64,000 nucleotides of DNA, taken from Iodobacter ciconiae (GTDB lineage Bacteria; Pseudomonadota; Gammaproteobacteria; Burkholderiales; Chitinibacteraceae). A model generated the notes under the pieces. The model did not search any database, was not told the origin of the DNA, and worked only from the letters and a program-made list of their open reading frames with translations. The translations under genes were made by a program, and so were the position numbers. Below are positions 48,525 through 62,905 of the stretch, piece by piece (positions within the stretch are counted from its first letter, which is position 1; each line of letters begins with the position of its first letter). The stretch lies in NCBI RefSeq assembly GCF_003952345.1, contig NZ_CP034433.1, positions 2,914,001 to 2,978,000 on the forward strand, in the 5' to 3' direction.

Positions 48525-49061
48525 TTGGTGAAAATTGCGTTGGTACATGCACAGTTTGAAACTATCTACCCTTACTTGGATGGCAATGGCCGTATTGGGC
48601 GGCTGTTAATTATGGCATTGCTGGAGTACTGGGGCTTATTGCCCGAGCCATTGATGTATTTAAGTGGGTATTTGAAGCAGCATCAAGCTGAGTATTATCG
48701 GCGACTTTCAAACATCCGCACCGAAGGTGATTGGGAATCTTGGATTGATTTTTTTCTGGAAGGGGTAGCTGAAGCGGCCTTTAACGCCGAGCGCAGTATT
48801 ATCACCATTGCCAGTTTGATCTCTGCAGATCGGCGTCGCCTGCTTGGCTCCTCCAAAGCCGGGCCCGCAACTTATCGTTTGTTTGAATTACTACCGATGA
48901 TGCCTCGTTTCGCAGGCCAGACAGGTGCTCAACACCAGTTTTCCTCCCGCAATGTGGCCGTTAAAGCTTTGGAGGAGCTTGGCATTGTGCTTGAAATGAC
49001 AGGACAAAAAAAGAACCGCAGCTATAGCTATCAATCCTATATCGAGTTATTGACGCGTTGA
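48525..49061 (+). pseudogene. Truncated Fic-domain protein with altered catalytic motif
   Basis: C-terminal half of a Fic family (AMP-transferase) protein of the SoFic type. The last 178 residues are readable: ALVHAQFETIYPYLDGNGR, IGRLLIMALLEYWGLLPEP, SGYLKQHQAEYYRRLSNIR, and a winged-helix tail. The usual N-terminal half of roughly 180 residues is missing; an in-frame stop lies about 40 bases upstream. In the HPFxxGNGR motif the catalytic His is Tyr (TAC at 48567-48569, one C-to-T change from a His codon) and the Phe is also Tyr. Likely a dead remnant; the coordinates are those of the surviving frame (TTG 48525). Confidence 0.8.
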
Positions 49062-49135
49062 ACTTGTGACTTAGCATCACTTAAAGCATGAGCGAGCAGA
49101 GGCTTAAAGAAACTCAAACCACCTTCTTCAAACGT

Positions 49136-49163
49136 AAAAAAGGCAGCCAAAGCTGCCTTTTTT
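49136..49163. terminator. Bidirectional terminator between the Fic remnant and atpC
   Basis: Perfect 12-bp stem AAAAAAGGCAGC (49136-49147) with GCTGCCTTTTTT (49152-49163) and loop CAAA; T runs on both strands. It ends the ATP synthase operon 20 bases after the atpC stop. Confidence 0.93.
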
Positions 49164-49182
49164 ATCACCATACTAAAGATTC

Positions 49183-49608
49183 TTAGTGACCACGCTTTTT
49201 GAGCTTGTCGATTACGGCGAGTTTTGCTACCGCTTCTACCAGCTCGGCCTGAGCCATTGCAAAGTCCATCGATGTGCCGTGATTCTTGATTGCTTCTTCG
49301 GCTCGGCGTTTGGCGTCCAGCGCCTTGGCTTCGTCGATGTCTTTACCGCGAATGGCTGTATCTGCCAGCACGGTAACTACATGAGGCTGCACTTCTAACA
49401 TGCCGCCTGAAACATAAAGAATCACTTCTTCATCGCTATTGGCAACTTTGATGCGCACCGCTCCGGGCCTCACACGAGTGAGTAGTGGGGCGTGACGCGG
49501 CAGAATACCAATTTCACCTTTTTCGGCAGGTGCAGAGATAAACTCAGCCACGCCGGAGTAAATCAGAGCTTCTGCACTTACCACGTCCACATGCATTGTC
49601 ATTGCCAT
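49183..49608 (-). CDS. atpC: ATP synthase F1 epsilon subunit
   Basis: Central-stalk regulatory subunit of F1Fo ATP synthase, 141 residues. N-terminal β-sandwich ([60 protein letters not shown]) and a C-terminal helical hairpin ending KLKKRGH. Last gene of the atp operon, 11 bases after atpD. Confidence 0.97.
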   Translation of the reverse strand: MAMTMHVDVVSAEALIYSGVAEFISAPAEKGEIGILPRHAPLLTRVRPGAVRIKVANSDEEVILYVSGGMLEVQPHVVTVLADTAIRGKDIDEAKALDAKRRAEEAIKNHGTSMDFAMAQAELVEAVAKLAVIDKLKKRGH

Positions 49609-49619
49609 GGCACTAATCC

Positions 49620-51041
<1,422 letters not shown>

Positions 51042-51911
51042 TTACACCGCTGCCGCGCCAGAAACGATTTCGGAGAGTTCCTTCGTAATCGCTGCCTGAC
51101 GGGTTTTGTTGTAAAGGAGCTGTAGACCGCCGATCACATTGTCTGCGTTATCAGTCGCCGCTTTCATCGCCACCATGCGGGCCGCTTGCTCGGAAGAAAT
51201 GTTTTCCGCTACGGCTTGGTAAACCAATGCCTCAATGTAACGGCCCATTAGTTCGTCGATCACAGTCTTCGCATCCGGCTCAAACAGGTATTCCCAGTTG
51301 TAACCTTTTTTAGGCTCGCCAAATGCGTTGTCTGATAACGGTAACAGCTGCTCGATCACCGGCTCTTGCTTCATGGTATTCACGAAACGAGTGTAAACGA
51401 GGTGAACTTCGTCTACTTCACCAGCAATAAAGGCGTCGATCATGACTTTGATCGGGCCAACCAGCTGCTCAAGGTGCGGGGTATCACCGAGTCCGTGCGC
51501 AGAGGATAAAACCTTTGCGCCGTAACGGTTCATAAACCCGATCCCTTTGTTACCGATCGCGGTGACAGAGGTTTCTACGCCATTCTGATGCCAATCCTTC
51601 ATACGGTTCACGGCCAGACGCAGGGAGTTGGTGTTTAAACCACCACACAGCCCCTTGTCCGAAGTAATCGTAATCAGGCCCGCACGCTTAACAACGTCGC
51701 GCTTTTGCAAATAAGGATGCGTGTAATCAACAAAGGCAGCGCTCAGGTGGGCAGCCACATTACGGATTTTTTCACCGTAAGGGCGCGCCGCTTTCATGCG
51801 TTCCTGAGCCTTGCGCATTTTTGATGTCGCAACCATTTCCATAGCACGGGTGATCTTTTGCGTGTTTTTTACGCTCTTGATCTTTGTCCGAATTTCTTTA
51901 CCGCTTGCCAT
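51042..51911 (-). CDS. atpG: ATP synthase F1 gamma subunit
   Basis: Rotating central shaft, 289 residues. Conserved ends [20 protein letters not shown] and the C-terminal [16 protein letters not shown]...[24 protein letters not shown] pattern; [14 protein letters not shown] near residue 80. Confidence 0.97.
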   Translation of the reverse strand: MASGKEIRTKIKSVKNTQKITRAMEMVATSKMRKAQERMKAARPYGEKIRNVAAHLSAAFVDYTHPYLQKRDVVKRAGLITITSDKGLCGGLNTNSLRLAVNRMKDWHQNGVETSVTAIGNKGIGFMNRYGAKVLSSAHGLGDTPHLEQLVGPIKVMIDAFIAGEVDEVHLVYTRFVNTMKQEPVIEQLLPLSDNAFGEPKKGYNWEYLFEPDAKTVIDELMGRYIEALVYQAVAENISSEQAARMVAMKAATDNADNVIGGLQLLYNKTRQAAITKELSEIVSGAAAV

Positions 51912-51939
51912 GATTTGATCCTTGTCTCAACGTATCAAA

Positions 51940-53481
51940 TCAATACGCGGCGCTGGCCTTGAAGCCTTCCACTGCTTTAACGATCACTTTTTCGTCATCG
52001 ACAGCCAGGTCACCCTTGTCTTCGATACGAGCCAGTACGTCTGCGTGGTTAGCCTTGAGGTCAGCCAAGAATGCAGCTTCAAACGCGAGTGCTTTTTCAA
52101 CTTTGATGTCATCAAACACACCTTTGTTGATCAGCAGCAGCGTGATCGACAGCTCAGACACTTTCAACGGGCTGTATTGAGCCTGTTTCATCAGTTCTGT
52201 AACCATCTTGCCGCGCTCAAGTTGCTTACGTGTCGCTTCGTCCAGATCAGAAGCGAACTGCGCAAATGCAGCCAGTTCACGGTACTGAGCCAGAGCCAGA
52301 CGTACACCACCACCGAGCTTCTTAATTACTTTGGTCTGCGCTGCACCGCCGACGCGGGACACCGAGATACCGGCGTTCATCGCCGGGCGAATACCCGCGT
52401 TGAACAGGTCAGTTTCCAGGAAAATCTGACCGTCAGTAATCGAAATCACGTTCGTTGGAACGAATGCAGATACGTCACCCGCCTGGGTTTCAATGATAGG
52501 CAGCGCGGTTAAAGAACCGGTTTTGCCTTTCACTGCACCGTTAGTCAGTTTTTCTACTTCTGCTTCGTTAATGCGGGAAGCACGTTCCAGCAGACGCGAG
52601 TGGAGATAGAACACATCGCCCGGATACGCTTCACGGCCCGGAGGACGGCGCAGTAACAGGGAAATCTGACGGTAAGCAACAGCTTGCTTGGACAGATCAT
52701 CATAAACAATCAGAGCATCTTCGCCACGGTCGCGGAAGTATTCGCCCATCGTGCAACCGGAGTATGCAGCGATGTATTGCAGAGCAGCAGCTTCGGAAGC
52801 AGCAGCAGCAACCACAATGGTGTGACCCATCGCGCCGTGCTCTTCTAACTTACGCACTACGTTGGCAATCGAAGACGCTTTCTGGCCAATCGCAACATAA
52901 ATACATGTCACGCCAGTACCTTTCTGGTTGATGATCGCGTCCAGAGCCACGGCAGTTTTACCGGTCTGACGGTCACCAATGATCAGCTCGCGCTGACCAC
53001 GACCAACTGGCACCATGGTATCAATCGATTTGATACCGGTTTGCAGCGGTTGCGACACAGATTGGCGGGCAATAACGCCCGGCGCAATTTTTTCGATTGG
53101 TGCAGATTCTGTGGTACCCAATGGGCCTTTACCGTCGATAGGCTGGCCAAGAGAGTTAACAACACGACCAATCAATTCACGGCCAACTGGAACTTCCAGA
53201 ATGCGGCCGGTACATTTGACTTCATCGCCTTCTTGAATGTGCTTGTAATCACCAAGCACAACGGCACCAACGGAATCGCGCTCTAGATTGAGCGCCAGAC
53301 CGAAGGTATTACCCGGGAATTCCAGCATTTCGCCCTGCATAGCCTCTGACAGGCCGTGCACACGGACAATACCGTCTGTTACAGAAACAACAGTACCCGT
53401 GGTACGTGTTTCTGCTGCAGTCGACAAATTCTGGATCCGAGCTTTAATCAGTTCACTGATTTCGGACGGATTAAGTTGCAT
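51940..53481 (-). CDS. atpA: ATP synthase F1 alpha subunit
   Basis: Non-catalytic nucleotide-binding subunit, 513 residues. [18 protein letters not shown] start, P-loop [13 protein letters not shown], and [25 protein letters not shown] precedes the start. Eight bases after atpH. Confidence 0.98.
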   Translation of the reverse strand: MQLNPSEISELIKARIQNLSTAAETRTTGTVVSVTDGIVRVHGLSEAMQGEMLEFPGNTFGLALNLERDSVGAVVLGDYKHIQEGDEVKCTGRILEVPVGRELIGRVVNSLGQPIDGKGPLGTTESAPIEKIAPGVIARQSVSQPLQTGIKSIDTMVPVGRGQRELIIGDRQTGKTAVALDAIINQKGTGVTCIYVAIGQKASSIANVVRKLEEHGAMGHTIVVAAAASEAAALQYIAAYSGCTMGEYFRDRGEDALIVYDDLSKQAVAYRQISLLLRRPPGREAYPGDVFYLHSRLLERASRINEAEVEKLTNGAVKGKTGSLTALPIIETQAGDVSAFVPTNVISITDGQIFLETDLFNAGIRPAMNAGISVSRVGGAAQTKVIKKLGGGVRLALAQYRELAAFAQFASDLDEATRKQLERGKMVTELMKQAQYSPLKVSELSITLLLINKGVFDDIKVEKALAFEAAFLADLKANHADVLARIEDKGDLAVDDEKVIVKAVEGFKASAAY

Positions 53482-53489
53482 GATTTCTC

Positions 53490-54026
53490 CTAACTCTTCA
53501 GGCTCAAGGCGAGAGCGGTTAGCTTGCCGCGGACAGATGCGTCTACGACCAGATCACCTACCGTCACCTTCACGCCCCCGATGAGTTCCGGGTTAACGCT
53601 GACTTGGGCCGTGACCTTGCGGTGCAGCTGTTGGGATAAAGTTGCCGATAATTCGACAACCTGGGAATCGGTCAAAGCAAAAGCGGATTCAATACTGGCT
53701 TCTACTTCACCAGCGTTTGCTGCCTTGTACTCTTCAAATAGCTCTGCCACTGCCGGTAGGACGGTGAAACGGCGATTTTCAAGTACGGCATCGATGAAGT
53801 TATGCACTTCAGCGCTTTGTTGACCACCCAGTAATCCAAGCAGCAGCTCCTTTGCTTGAGCCACGGAAAACTTTGGATTAGCGACGACGTCCAGCGCCAG
53901 CTCGTTGCCTGCAATCAGGGCAAGCCGGGCCAGCACATCCGACCATAGCGGGAGTGTGCTGGTTTCTTTGGCTAGACGAAAGATAGCTACGGCGTAGGGT
54001 CTTGCGACGGTAATGAGTTCTGCCAT
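53490..54026 (-). CDS. atpH: ATP synthase F1 delta subunit
   Basis: Peripheral-stalk connector, 178 residues. Typical start [19 protein letters not shown] and conserved C-terminus [20 protein letters not shown]. Seven bases after atpF. Confidence 0.95.
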   Translation of the reverse strand: MAELITVARPYAVAIFRLAKETSTLPLWSDVLARLALIAGNELALDVVANPKFSVAQAKELLLGLLGGQQSAEVHNFIDAVLENRRFTVLPAVAELFEEYKAANAGEVEASIESAFALTDSQVVELSATLSQQLHRKVTAQVSVNPELIGGVKVTVGDLVVDASVRGKLTALALSLKS

Positions 54027-54033
54027 GACGCTC

Positions 54034-54504
54034 TTACAGTTCCGCTTTGATGGATGCTAACAACTCGGCATGGGCATTTGCATCAACTTCGCGGCGCAGA
54101 ATCTGTTCGGTACCTTGTAGCACCAAACCTGCAACCTGCTGACGCAAGGCTTCTTTTACCTGTTGAATTTGCTGGTCAATTTCCGCTTGAGCGCCGGCAA
54201 CAAGGCGTTCGCCCTCTGCCTTTGCATGGCCCTTGGCTTCTTCAACCAATTGCGCGCCGCGTTTTTCCGCTTGCGCAATGATTTCGGCTGCGTGCTGCTT
54301 TGCTTCGCGAAGCTTGTCAGCCGCTGCTTTCTCGGCCAGTTCAAGATCTTGCTTGGCACGATCAGCAGAAGCTAAACCGTCGGCGATGCGTTTAGCACGC
54401 TCGTCCATAATCTGGGTCAGCGGAGGCCACACGAATTTCATCGTGAAGATGACCAAGATCGCAAATGTGATCATTTGGCCAAAAAGCGACAGATTAATAT
54501 CCAC
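54034..54504 (-). CDS. atpF: ATP synthase Fo b subunit
   Basis: Peripheral-stalk b subunit, 156 residues. Starts at GTG 54504, well placed after GGAGGA. One N-terminal membrane helix ([20 protein letters not shown]) and a long charged helix that dimerises in the stalk. Confidence 0.96.
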   Translation of the reverse strand: MDINLSLFGQMITFAILVIFTMKFVWPPLTQIMDERAKRIADGLASADRAKQDLELAEKAAADKLREAKQHAAEIIAQAEKRGAQLVEEAKGHAKAEGERLVAGAQAEIDQQIQQVKEALRQQVAGLVLQGTEQILRREVDANAHAELLASIKAEL

Positions 54505-54533
54505 GCTGATGTCCTCCTAAAAGACGGGCTAGA

Positions 54534-56099
<1,566 letters not shown>

Positions 56100-56127
56100 T
56101 GCCTCACCACTGGGGAAAAACCCCGCG

Positions 56128-56157
56128 ATTATACTGACCTGATTTGTGTTGCGTCAA
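56128..56157 (-). promoter_or_regulatory. Promoter of the atp operon
   Basis: On the minus strand TTGACG (56157-56152) and a perfect TATAAT (56133-56128) are separated by 18 bases. The start of transcription should fall near 56121, about 22 bases before the atpI start. This is the best-looking sigma-70 promoter in the window. A small GGGG-AAAAA-CCCC hairpin (56112-56124) lies at the expected 5' end. Confidence 0.8.
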
Positions 56158-56264
56158 TTTTCCCTATTGATCTTTTACGCAAAATTTACTTGTCATTTAA
56201 TTAATACTAGGGTAGAAAAATAGTAAGCTTTCGCCAAACTTTAGAAGTTTCATCAAAAAACTTT

Positions 56265-57086
56265 CTACATCTTACCAAGCAAGACATTTAATTGTTCCGG
56301 ACTACTATATTCAATTGTAATCCGGCCACTTCCCTGTTTTCCTGACTTGATCGAAACCCTGGCCCCTACCCTTGCAGATAATTCAGCGGCCAATTCGGAA
56401 AGACGCGGATCTGCTAGTTTTAAAGGTTTTTCTGGTACGGCTTCTTGTTGTTTTTTAACCAAAGCCTCGGTTTCTCTAACCGATAAGCCCTTCAGAATCA
56501 CCATCCTTGCCGTATCTAGCTGCAACAAGTCATCCAGAGGCAGCAAAGCACGAGCATGCCCCATACTGAGCTGATCGGCCATTAGCATCTTCCGCAGTGG
56601 CTCAGACAAACTTAATAGTCTTAACAGGTTTGAAACGCTGGCTCTTGATTTTCCAACTGCCTCTGCTGCCGCTTCATGTGTCATGCAAAATTCTTCAATC
56701 AAACGTGAAATACCCAGCGCTTCTTCCAGTGGATTTAAATTTTCACGTTGAATATTTTCAATCAGGGCCATTGCCAAAGCCGCTTCATCGGCAATTTCGC
56801 GCACCAATGCGGGTATTTCTACCAAGCCAGCCTGAATTGATGCGCGCCAGCGGCGCTCCCCTGCAATAATTTCGTACTTATCCAGCCCGATTGGCCGGAC
56901 CAGTACGGGCTGCATCAGGCCCTGGGCACGAATCGAGGCAGCAAGTTCCTCTAGTGCCGTTTCATCCATTTGCAAGCGGGGCTGATATTTACCCGGCTGC
57001 AAAGAATTGATCGGCAGATTTTGCAAAGAATCCTGACTATCCCCCATCAAGGCATCTAAACCGCGCCCAAGTCCTTTCATTTTCAT
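56265..57086 (-). CDS. parB: Chromosome partitioning protein ParB
   Basis: CTP-dependent parS-binding clamp, 273 residues. [13 protein letters not shown] near the start, LQPGKYQPR, the CTP-binding [14 protein letters not shown] and [12 protein letters not shown], then the helix-turn-helix [18 protein letters not shown] and a C-terminal dimerisation region. Starts in a 4-base overlap with parA. A parS-like site is at 60603-60618. Confidence 0.97.
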   Translation of the reverse strand: MKMKGLGRGLDALMGDSQDSLQNLPINSLQPGKYQPRLQMDETALEELAASIRAQGLMQPVLVRPIGLDKYEIIAGERRWRASIQAGLVEIPALVREIADEAALAMALIENIQRENLNPLEEALGISRLIEEFCMTHEAAAEAVGKSRASVSNLLRLLSLSEPLRKMLMADQLSMGHARALLPLDDLLQLDTARMVILKGLSVRETEALVKKQQEAVPEKPLKLADPRLSELAAELSARVGARVSIKSGKQGSGRITIEYSSPEQLNVLLGKM

Positions 57087-57868
57087 GCTGTGGGAATCTC
57101 TTCTAGCAAATTATGGCGGGCCAGCAACTCTCCAGCAAGCTGAAGATACGCCAGTGCGCCTTTAGAGTTTTTGTCATAAGACAAGATTGGGCGACCATAA
57201 GAAGGCGCTTCGGCCAGGCGAATATTGCGGGGTATGACTGTATGGTAAAGCCTACTGGTGTAGTGTTTGACAAGCTGATCCGAAACCTGCTGCGCCAAGG
57301 TTGAACGCGGGTCAAACATCGTACGCAAAAGGCCTTCAATTTCAATATTACGATTCATCGATTGCTTGATACGTTTGAGTGTATTTACCAGATCAGAAAG
57401 GCCTTCCAGCGCGTAATACTCGCACTGCATCGGAATCAGTACCGCATCTGCAGCAACAAGGCCATTCAGCGTAAGTAAAGTCAGTGCAGGCGGGCAATCC
57501 AGAATAATGTAATCGTATTGATCTGCAACTTGTGCCAAGGCATCTTTCAGCCGGGATTCTCTGTGCTCCTGGTTTACCAGCTCAACCTCGGCCCCGGCCA
57601 GATTACGATTGGCCGGCAGCACATCAATCCCTGCAGATTCAGAGCGCTGAATAATTTCCTGAATCGGTGTTGCACCAAGCAAAAGGTTGTAAACCGAGCT
57701 GGATAACTTGGCCTTATCAATCCCCACGCCCATCGTGGCATTGCCCTGCGGATCCAGATCAACCAGCAGTACTTTTCTGCCAAAATGAGCCAGACTTGCT
57801 GCCAAATTAACAGCCGTTGTGGTCTTACCCACACCGCCCTTTTGATTGGCAATGGCCAGAATTTTCAT
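57083..57868 (-). CDS. parA: Chromosome partitioning ATPase ParA
   Basis: Walker-type ATPase that moves ParB-parS complexes, 261 residues. Deviant Walker [19 protein letters not shown], switch [12 protein letters not shown], and [19 protein letters not shown]. Located between rsmG and parB, the usual chromosomal arrangement. Confidence 0.97.
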   Translation of the reverse strand: MKILAIANQKGGVGKTTTAVNLAASLAHFGRKVLLVDLDPQGNATMGVGIDKAKLSSSVYNLLLGATPIQEIIQRSESAGIDVLPANRNLAGAEVELVNQEHRESRLKDALAQVADQYDYIILDCPPALTLLTLNGLVAADAVLIPMQCEYYALEGLSDLVNTLKRIKQSMNRNIEIEGLLRTMFDPRSTLAQQVSDQLVKHYTSRLYHTVIPRNIRLAEAPSYGRPILSYDKNSKGALAYLQLAGELLARHNLLEEIPTA

Positions 57869-57961
57869 CGTTTAGCCCTTTACGACCCACTTATGGATAG
57901 CGGGATGCCCGCACTTAATAAATTGTATACTCATCAGGCGGCATCAAGGCCACCCCACACA

Positions 57962-58612
57962 CTACGCCTTAATCACATGCACCAAATGGCGCTCTGCATT
58001 GATGCCCGGTACTTTCAGGTTATCCACAGCAATTACTTTTACTGTTTCCGGCAAATGCGCGATTTCTTCAAAAGGATAAATACCTTTCAAAGCCGCCCAC
58101 TCCCCTTCTGGTGCAAGTAAGTGTTGTGTGAGCCTAATAAATTCTGCCAATTCGGCAAAAGCGCGCGAAGTAATAATCTGAAATGGTGCTTCTGGCTTAT
58201 AAAGCTCTACACGCTCGGTAAGCACGGTCACATTGGTGAGCTTCAGCTCGGCAATCACCTGGCGCAAAAAGGTGGTTTTTTTATGATTGGAATCAAGCAA
58301 AAATAACTGCCAGTCCGGGCGGGCAATTGCCAATGGAATACCCGGCGTACCAAAACCCGAACCCACATCCAGGATACGAATTTTTTCATCTGCCTCGCCC
58401 TTAAAATGAGGCAAAGGAGCAAGTGAATCCAAAAGATGATGCGAAACCATGCGCTCAGGCTCACGAATTGCAGTCAGGCTGTAGGTTTTATTCCACTTTG
58501 CAATCAGTGCCACATAGGCCAATAAGCTGACTGATTGTGCCGTGGATAAATCCAGTTTAAGTTCGGCAAGGCCTGCGGCCAGCTCGGAAAACATGGAATC
58601 AGTAGCAGTCAT
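57962..58612 (-). CDS. rsmG: 16S rRNA (guanine527-N7)-methyltransferase
   Basis: Methylates G527 of 16S rRNA, 216 residues. SAM-binding [35 protein letters not shown] and ITSRAFAEL are typical. Overlaps the mnmG stop by four bases. Its coding region includes one DnaA-box-like TTATCCACA (plus strand, near 58020); a single copy is not evidence of an origin. Confidence 0.96.
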   Translation of the reverse strand: MTATDSMFSELAAGLAELKLDLSTAQSVSLLAYVALIAKWNKTYSLTAIREPERMVSHHLLDSLAPLPHFKGEADEKIRILDVGSGFGTPGIPLAIARPDWQLFLLDSNHKKTTFLRQVIAELKLTNVTVLTERVELYKPEAPFQIITSRAFAELAEFIRLTQHLLAPEGEWAALKGIYPFEEIAHLPETVKVIAVDNLKVPGINAERHLVHVIKA

Positions 58613-60501
58613 TCTTTACCTTTTTCAAGCAATTGCTTTTTCTTTAAGTGAACCAGCATTAAAGCAATGGCCGCTGGCGTAATGCCGGAAATCCTGGACA
58701 CCTGGCCCATGGTTTCCGGCTTATGTTTGATCAGCTTTTGCTGCACTTCTTTAGATAAACCCGATACATCGGTGAAATCCAGATCGGCTGGCAGCAGGAA
58801 TTCTTCCAGATTATCGCGGTTGGCCACTTCAGATTGTTGCCGCTCGATATAACCCTGATATTTCAGTTGAATCTCTACCTGCTCAGCCACCAGCGGGTCT
58901 TCTACCGCCGGTTTGGCGATTTCCATCGACATCAAGCTATCGTAAGAGACCTGCGGGCGGCGTAGTAAATCGGCCAGCGTATATTCGCGCTCAATCACCT
59001 TACCCAGCACACGCTCGGCATCACTTGCAGCAAGAATACGTGGATTTACCCATGTCGTACGCAGGCGTTCCAATTCTAAGTCAATTGCATCGCGCTTTTT
59101 ACAAAAAGCTTCCCACTCTCTGTCACCAATCAGGCCCAGCTCACGACCTTTTTCAGTCAGGCGTAAATCGGCATTATCTTCACGCAACTGTAGACGGTAT
59201 TCGGCACGGCTGGTAAACATGCGATAAGGCTCGGTCACCCCATTGGTTACCAGATCATCGGCCAGCACGCCCAAATAAGCTTCATTGCGTTTTGGCGTCC
59301 ACGCATCTTTTTCGCGCACATAGAGGCCCGCATTTAAGCCTGCCAAGAGGCCCTGTGCTGCGGCTTCTTCGTAGCCCGTAGTGCCATTAATTTGCCCGGC
59401 AAAGAATAAACCGGCAATACTTTTGGTTTCAAAACTCGCTTTTAAATTACGCGGATCATAGTAATCGTATTCGATGGCGTAGCCCGGACGCAGAATATGC
59501 GCGTTTTCCATGCCCGCAATCGAGCGCACAGCAGCCAGCTGAATATCAAACGGCAGGCTGGTTGAAATGCCATTCGGGTAATACTCGTGCGTATCCAGCC
59601 CTTCAGGCTCTAAGAAAATCTGGTGGCTGTCTTTATCGCTAAAGCGATTAATTTTGTCTTCAATACTTGGGCAATAACGCGGGCCCACGCCTTCAATTTT
59701 GCCGGTAAACATCGGGCTGCGATCAAAACCGCTACGAATAATCTCATGCGTTTTAAGATTGGTGTGCGCCATCCAGCAGGGCAATTGCTTTGGGTGCATG
59801 CCCAGATTACCACGCGCCGAAAACACCGGCTCTGGCGTATCGCCGTATTGGGCTTCTAATACCGAGAAATCAATCGAACGCCCATCAATTCGTGGTGGTG
59901 TACCCGTTTTTAAACGGCCAGCAGGCAAATTTAACTCACGTAAACGTGCTGCTAGCGTAACCGAAGCAGGGTCCCCCGCACGGCCGCCAACATGGTTTTC
60001 TAAGCCGACGTGAATTTTGCCAGACAAAAAAGTCCCCGCAGTCAGCACCACCGCACCCGCTTCAAACCGGATGCCAATCTGGGTAATCACGCCTGTGACA
60101 CGATCACCATCCAGGGTCAGATCATCCACAGCCTGCTGGAATAAATCCAGATTCGGCTGGTTTTCCAACATATGACGTACCGCAGCTTTATAGCGAACAC
60201 GATCGGCCTGCGCGCGGGTAGCCCGAACTGCCGGACCTTTGCTGGAATTGAGCGTTTTAAACTGAATACCACCAAAATCAGTCGCCAGCGCCATTGCGCC
60301 ACCCAAAGCATCCACCTCTTTGACCAGGTGCCCTTTGCCAATTCCGCCAATCGACGGGTTGCAAGACATCTGCCCCAGGGTTTCTATATTATGCGTCAGC
60401 AGCAGCGTTCTGCTTCCCATGCGGGCGGCCGCCAGCGCAGCCTCAGTCCCGGCGTGGCCGCCACCAACAACAATTACGTCGTATCGAGTAGGATAAAGCA
60501 T
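58609..60501 (-). CDS. mnmG: tRNA uridine-5-carboxymethylaminomethyl modification enzyme MnmG (GidA)
   Basis: FAD-dependent partner of MnmE that modifies wobble U34, 630 residues from ATG 60501 ([20 protein letters not shown]); a second ATG four codons earlier (60513) is possible. Visible: FAD-binding [50 protein letters not shown] and the C-terminal [16 protein letters not shown]. First gene of mnmG-rsmG. Confidence 0.96.
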   Translation of the reverse strand: MLYPTRYDVIVVGGGHAGTEAALAAARMGSRTLLLTHNIETLGQMSCNPSIGGIGKGHLVKEVDALGGAMALATDFGGIQFKTLNSSKGPAVRATRAQADRVRYKAAVRHMLENQPNLDLFQQAVDDLTLDGDRVTGVITQIGIRFEAGAVVLTAGTFLSGKIHVGLENHVGGRAGDPASVTLAARLRELNLPAGRLKTGTPPRIDGRSIDFSVLEAQYGDTPEPVFSARGNLGMHPKQLPCWMAHTNLKTHEIIRSGFDRSPMFTGKIEGVGPRYCPSIEDKINRFSDKDSHQIFLEPEGLDTHEYYPNGISTSLPFDIQLAAVRSIAGMENAHILRPGYAIEYDYYDPRNLKASFETKSIAGLFFAGQINGTTGYEEAAAQGLLAGLNAGLYVREKDAWTPKRNEAYLGVLADDLVTNGVTEPYRMFTSRAEYRLQLREDNADLRLTEKGRELGLIGDREWEAFCKKRDAIDLELERLRTTWVNPRILAASDAERVLGKVIEREYTLADLLRRPQVSYDSLMSMEIAKPAVEDPLVAEQVEIQLKYQGYIERQQSEVANRDNLEEFLLPADLDFTDVSGLSKEVQQKLIKHKPETMGQVSRISGITPAAIALMLVHLKKKQLLEKGKE

Positions 60502-60571
60502 AGCGTTGAGCATCCAGCAAGCAAAGGGGCAAGATTTTACGCCGTATTAGTCCTGACGACTATCTCGACGC

Positions 60572-60607
60572 AAAAAACACAAACGCCCCAACTTCAGCGG
60601 GGCGTTT
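60572..60607 (-). terminator. Terminator downstream of the polyphosphate glucokinase gene
   Basis: A 9-bp stem AAACGCCCC (60581-60589) with GGGGCGTTT (60599-60607), followed on the minus strand by GTG then six T. It lies about 145 bases after the glucokinase stop and before the mnmG start. Its outer stem overlaps the parS-like site. Confidence 0.75.
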
Positions 60608-60618
60608 CACGTGGAACA
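60603..60618. promoter_or_regulatory. parS-like ParB binding site
   Basis: CGTTTCACGTGGAACA matches the 16-bp parS consensus TGTTTCACGTGAAACA at 14 positions, with the CACGTG centre intact. It lies upstream of mnmG, about 3.5 kb from parB. Binding is inferred from the match and the nearby parAB. Confidence 0.75.
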
Positions 60619-60752
60619 TCTACAAGCCAAAAGTCTTTAGACAGAGGACTTAAAGAGCAAAGAAAAACACCCCAAAAGCGCAGGAGCACATAAAAACTGT
60701 GCACGCGTCATTGACCATGAACCAAGGCGTTAACTTTGCACCACTGCAAACA

Positions 60753-61529
60753 TTACAACACACCAAACTCGCGGGCAGCTTCTAGTGCAGCACCTACAAT
60801 ACCTGCATCATTTTTAAGCTCGGCAGGCACCACAGGGAAACGCAACCCTGTTAGCTCGGGGATAAATTTTTCATGCTTTTTGCTAATCCCCCCACCAATA
60901 ATTAACAAATCAGGCGATATTAATAATTGTAAATGCAGAATATATTCATTTAAACGCTGAGTATATTCTTTCCATTTTAAATCTAAATCGTCTTTTACTT
61001 TTCCAGAGCAATACTTCTCGGCAATTTCATTATTTTTAAATATCAAATGACCAAACTCGGTATTACTAATTAGCTTGCCATCTACAATTAGTGCACTGCC
61101 AATGCCTGTACCCAAAGTAATCATCAGTACTTTGCCCGTTTTACCCTTAGCAGCACCATATATGCCTTCCGCCAAACCGGCAGCATCTGCATCATTAATC
61201 AGCTTTAATGGCAGGCCAGTGACCTGCGCCAAAATATCTTGCGCAGGTGCATTTAGCCATGAAGCATCCACATTGGCAGCCGATAAGGTAACGCCATTGT
61301 GAACAATCGCAGGAAAAGTACAACCAATGGGGCCTCGCCAGTTAAACTGATCAACCAGCTGCTTGACCACGGCACCCACAGCTTCTGGGGTGGCAGGTTG
61401 CGGTGTATCTATGCGTACCCGCTCGCATAATAACTCCCCCGTTTCTACATTGACCGGCGCTCCTTTAATTCCTGTGCCACCGATATCAATACCCAGAACA
61501 ATTGTCGCAGGTGCAGTTTGCTCAGCCAT
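60753..61529 (-). CDS. ppgK: Polyphosphate glucokinase (ROK family)
   Basis: Phosphorylates glucose, most likely with polyphosphate as well as or instead of ATP, 258 residues. ROK-type phosphate-binding [12 protein letters not shown] (about 15-26), catalytic [10 protein letters not shown], and [15 protein letters not shown]; the length and the short, zinc-site-free central region ([22 protein letters not shown]) fit PpgK. Preceded by AAAGAG. Polyphosphate kinase is encoded at 19410-21491, so supply and use are both present. Confidence 0.87.
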   Translation of the reverse strand: MAEQTAPATIVLGIDIGGTGIKGAPVNVETGELLCERVRIDTPQPATPEAVGAVVKQLVDQFNWRGPIGCTFPAIVHNGVTLSAANVDASWLNAPAQDILAQVTGLPLKLINDADAAGLAEGIYGAAKGKTGKVLMITLGTGIGSALIVDGKLISNTEFGHLIFKNNEIAEKYCSGKVKDDLDLKWKEYTQRLNEYILHLQLLISPDLLIIGGGISKKHEKFIPELTGLRFPVVPAELKNDAGIVGAALEAAREFGVL

Positions 61530-61598
61530 TTTTCACTCTTTGATTAGGATATCTGTATATTTTAATATCTGAGTAATAACATAAATTATATTCAAATA

Positions 61599-62186
61599 TT
61601 ACTTAGATGATTTTAGCTCTAAAAGACGTTTTTTATCTTCTTCGGCTTTTAATTTGATGTTTTCAATTTCTTTCTTTTTATTTCTAATATCCTCCTCGAT
61701 GTTAGAAACCTCTTTCTGGATAATAGCCAGATCTTCGGTTAAATCACCAGGCACAGCACGATTTGCTTTTTTATGACGGGCAATCTGCGTTTCTAACCGT
61801 ACTTTGCGCGGAATTGCATTTTGTATCCGGATTGTGTTTGCTGCTATAGCCGACTGAACCACCTCAATGCGCCTGTCTCTGATAAGATCAATTTCCCCCG
61901 GCTTAGAAAAAGACTGCAGCAGAGCACGATCTTTTCGCTGCTGCTCTTTCTGCCGAGCCTGCTCGTTCTGAATTTTTTCTTTCTCTTCTCTGCTCAGGAT
62001 AGGGGCCGGTGTAGCCTTTACTGTGCCGGATTTGTTCAACTCGGTCACACCACTTGTTGGCACGGTAACAGGTGGCTTATCGCTATATTGTACCCGGCCT
62101 GTTTCATCCACCCAACGATAAAGTTTGGCGGAGACAGGCACAGCTAATAAAGCCAGTATCAAAAAAATAGGCAAATTACACTGCAT
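61599..62186 (-). CDS. Exported DUF4124-containing protein with coiled coil
   Basis: 195 residues from ATG 62186; an upstream in-frame start at 62300 overlaps pyrE and is rejected. Signal peptide (LPIFLILALLAVPVSA), DUF4124 motif KLYRWVDETGRVQYSDKPP (about 21-40), then a highly charged helical region (about 75-195) that looks like a coiled coil. Envelope protein of unknown function, 14 bases after pyrE. Confidence 0.85.
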   Translation of the reverse strand: MQCNLPIFLILALLAVPVSAKLYRWVDETGRVQYSDKPPVTVPTSGVTELNKSGTVKATPAPILSREEKEKIQNEQARQKEQQRKDRALLQSFSKPGEIDLIRDRRIEVVQSAIAANTIRIQNAIPRKVRLETQIARHKKANRAVPGDLTEDLAIIQKEVSNIEEDIRNKKKEIENIKLKAEEDKKRLLELKSSK

Positions 62187-62199
62187 CAAATAAAACCTT

Positions 62200-62838
62200 T
62201 TAAATTCCGTATTGGCTACGGTAAGCACGTACTTTGGCCAGCTTCTCATCCATATCAGCCCGAGCCCCCAGATACCCCAGTAGATCATCCAGTGAAGCAA
62301 TAGGAATCACCGGAATACCATACTGCTGTTCTACTTCTTGTACTGCCGATAATGCACCTTGACCGCGTTCCATACGATCAAGTGCAATCAAGACTCCTGC
62401 TGGCTCTGCACCTGCAGCACGAATCATATTGACCGATTCGCGCACCGATGTGCCTGCAGAAATCACATCATCGATAATCATCACCCGGCCTTTCAGCGGC
62501 GCGCCCACTAAAACGCCGCCTTCACCATGATCTTTTGCTTCTTTACGATTAAACACAAAAGGTACATTACGCCCCTGTGCCGCCAAAGCCACGGCTGTAG
62601 CCGCTGCTAAAACAATTCCTTTATAAGCAGGCCCGAATAACACATCAAACTCGGCACCCGATGCTTGAACCGCCTGTGCATAAAACTGCGCCAGCGCACC
62701 TACCGACGCACCATCGCTAAATAATCCTGCATTAAAAAAGTACGGCGATTGGCGTCCAGCCTTAGTGATAAAATCACCAAAACACAGCACATTTTGCTCC
62801 ACAGCAAAAGAAATAAAGTCGCGGCGAAAATCACTCAT
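62200..62838 (-). CDS. pyrE: Orotate phosphoribosyltransferase
   Basis: Adds phosphoribose to orotate in UMP synthesis, 212 residues. [17 protein letters not shown] near the N-terminus, [13 protein letters not shown] catalytic loop and PRPP-binding [13 protein letters not shown]. Divergent from xthA with a 67-base gap. Confidence 0.96.
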   Translation of the reverse strand: MSDFRRDFISFAVEQNVLCFGDFITKAGRQSPYFFNAGLFSDGASVGALAQFYAQAVQASGAEFDVLFGPAYKGIVLAAATAVALAAQGRNVPFVFNRKEAKDHGEGGVLVGAPLKGRVMIIDDVISAGTSVRESVNMIRAAGAEPAGVLIALDRMERGQGALSAVQEVEQQYGIPVIPIASLDDLLGYLGARADMDEKLAKVRAYRSQYGI

Positions 62839-62905
62839 GCTGCATTTTCCTCATTTATTGATTTCAATACAGCGAAGCATAACATTTCTTACAAAAGGAC
62901 ACCGG

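Larger units (their letters stand above)
60502..60752. other. Intergenic region mnmG-ppgK
   Basis: 251 bases holding the mnmG promoter, the terminator at 60572-60607 and the parS-like site. A stretch near 60630-60670 (GTCTTTAGACAGAGGACTT) weakly resembles the repeat at 63712. No further gene seen. Confidence 0.5.

Noticed and set aside
58018..58030. DnaA-box-like TTATCCACA, considered as part of a replication origin
   Set aside because: A single box inside rsmG coding sequence; no cluster of boxes or AT-rich unwinding element nearby.
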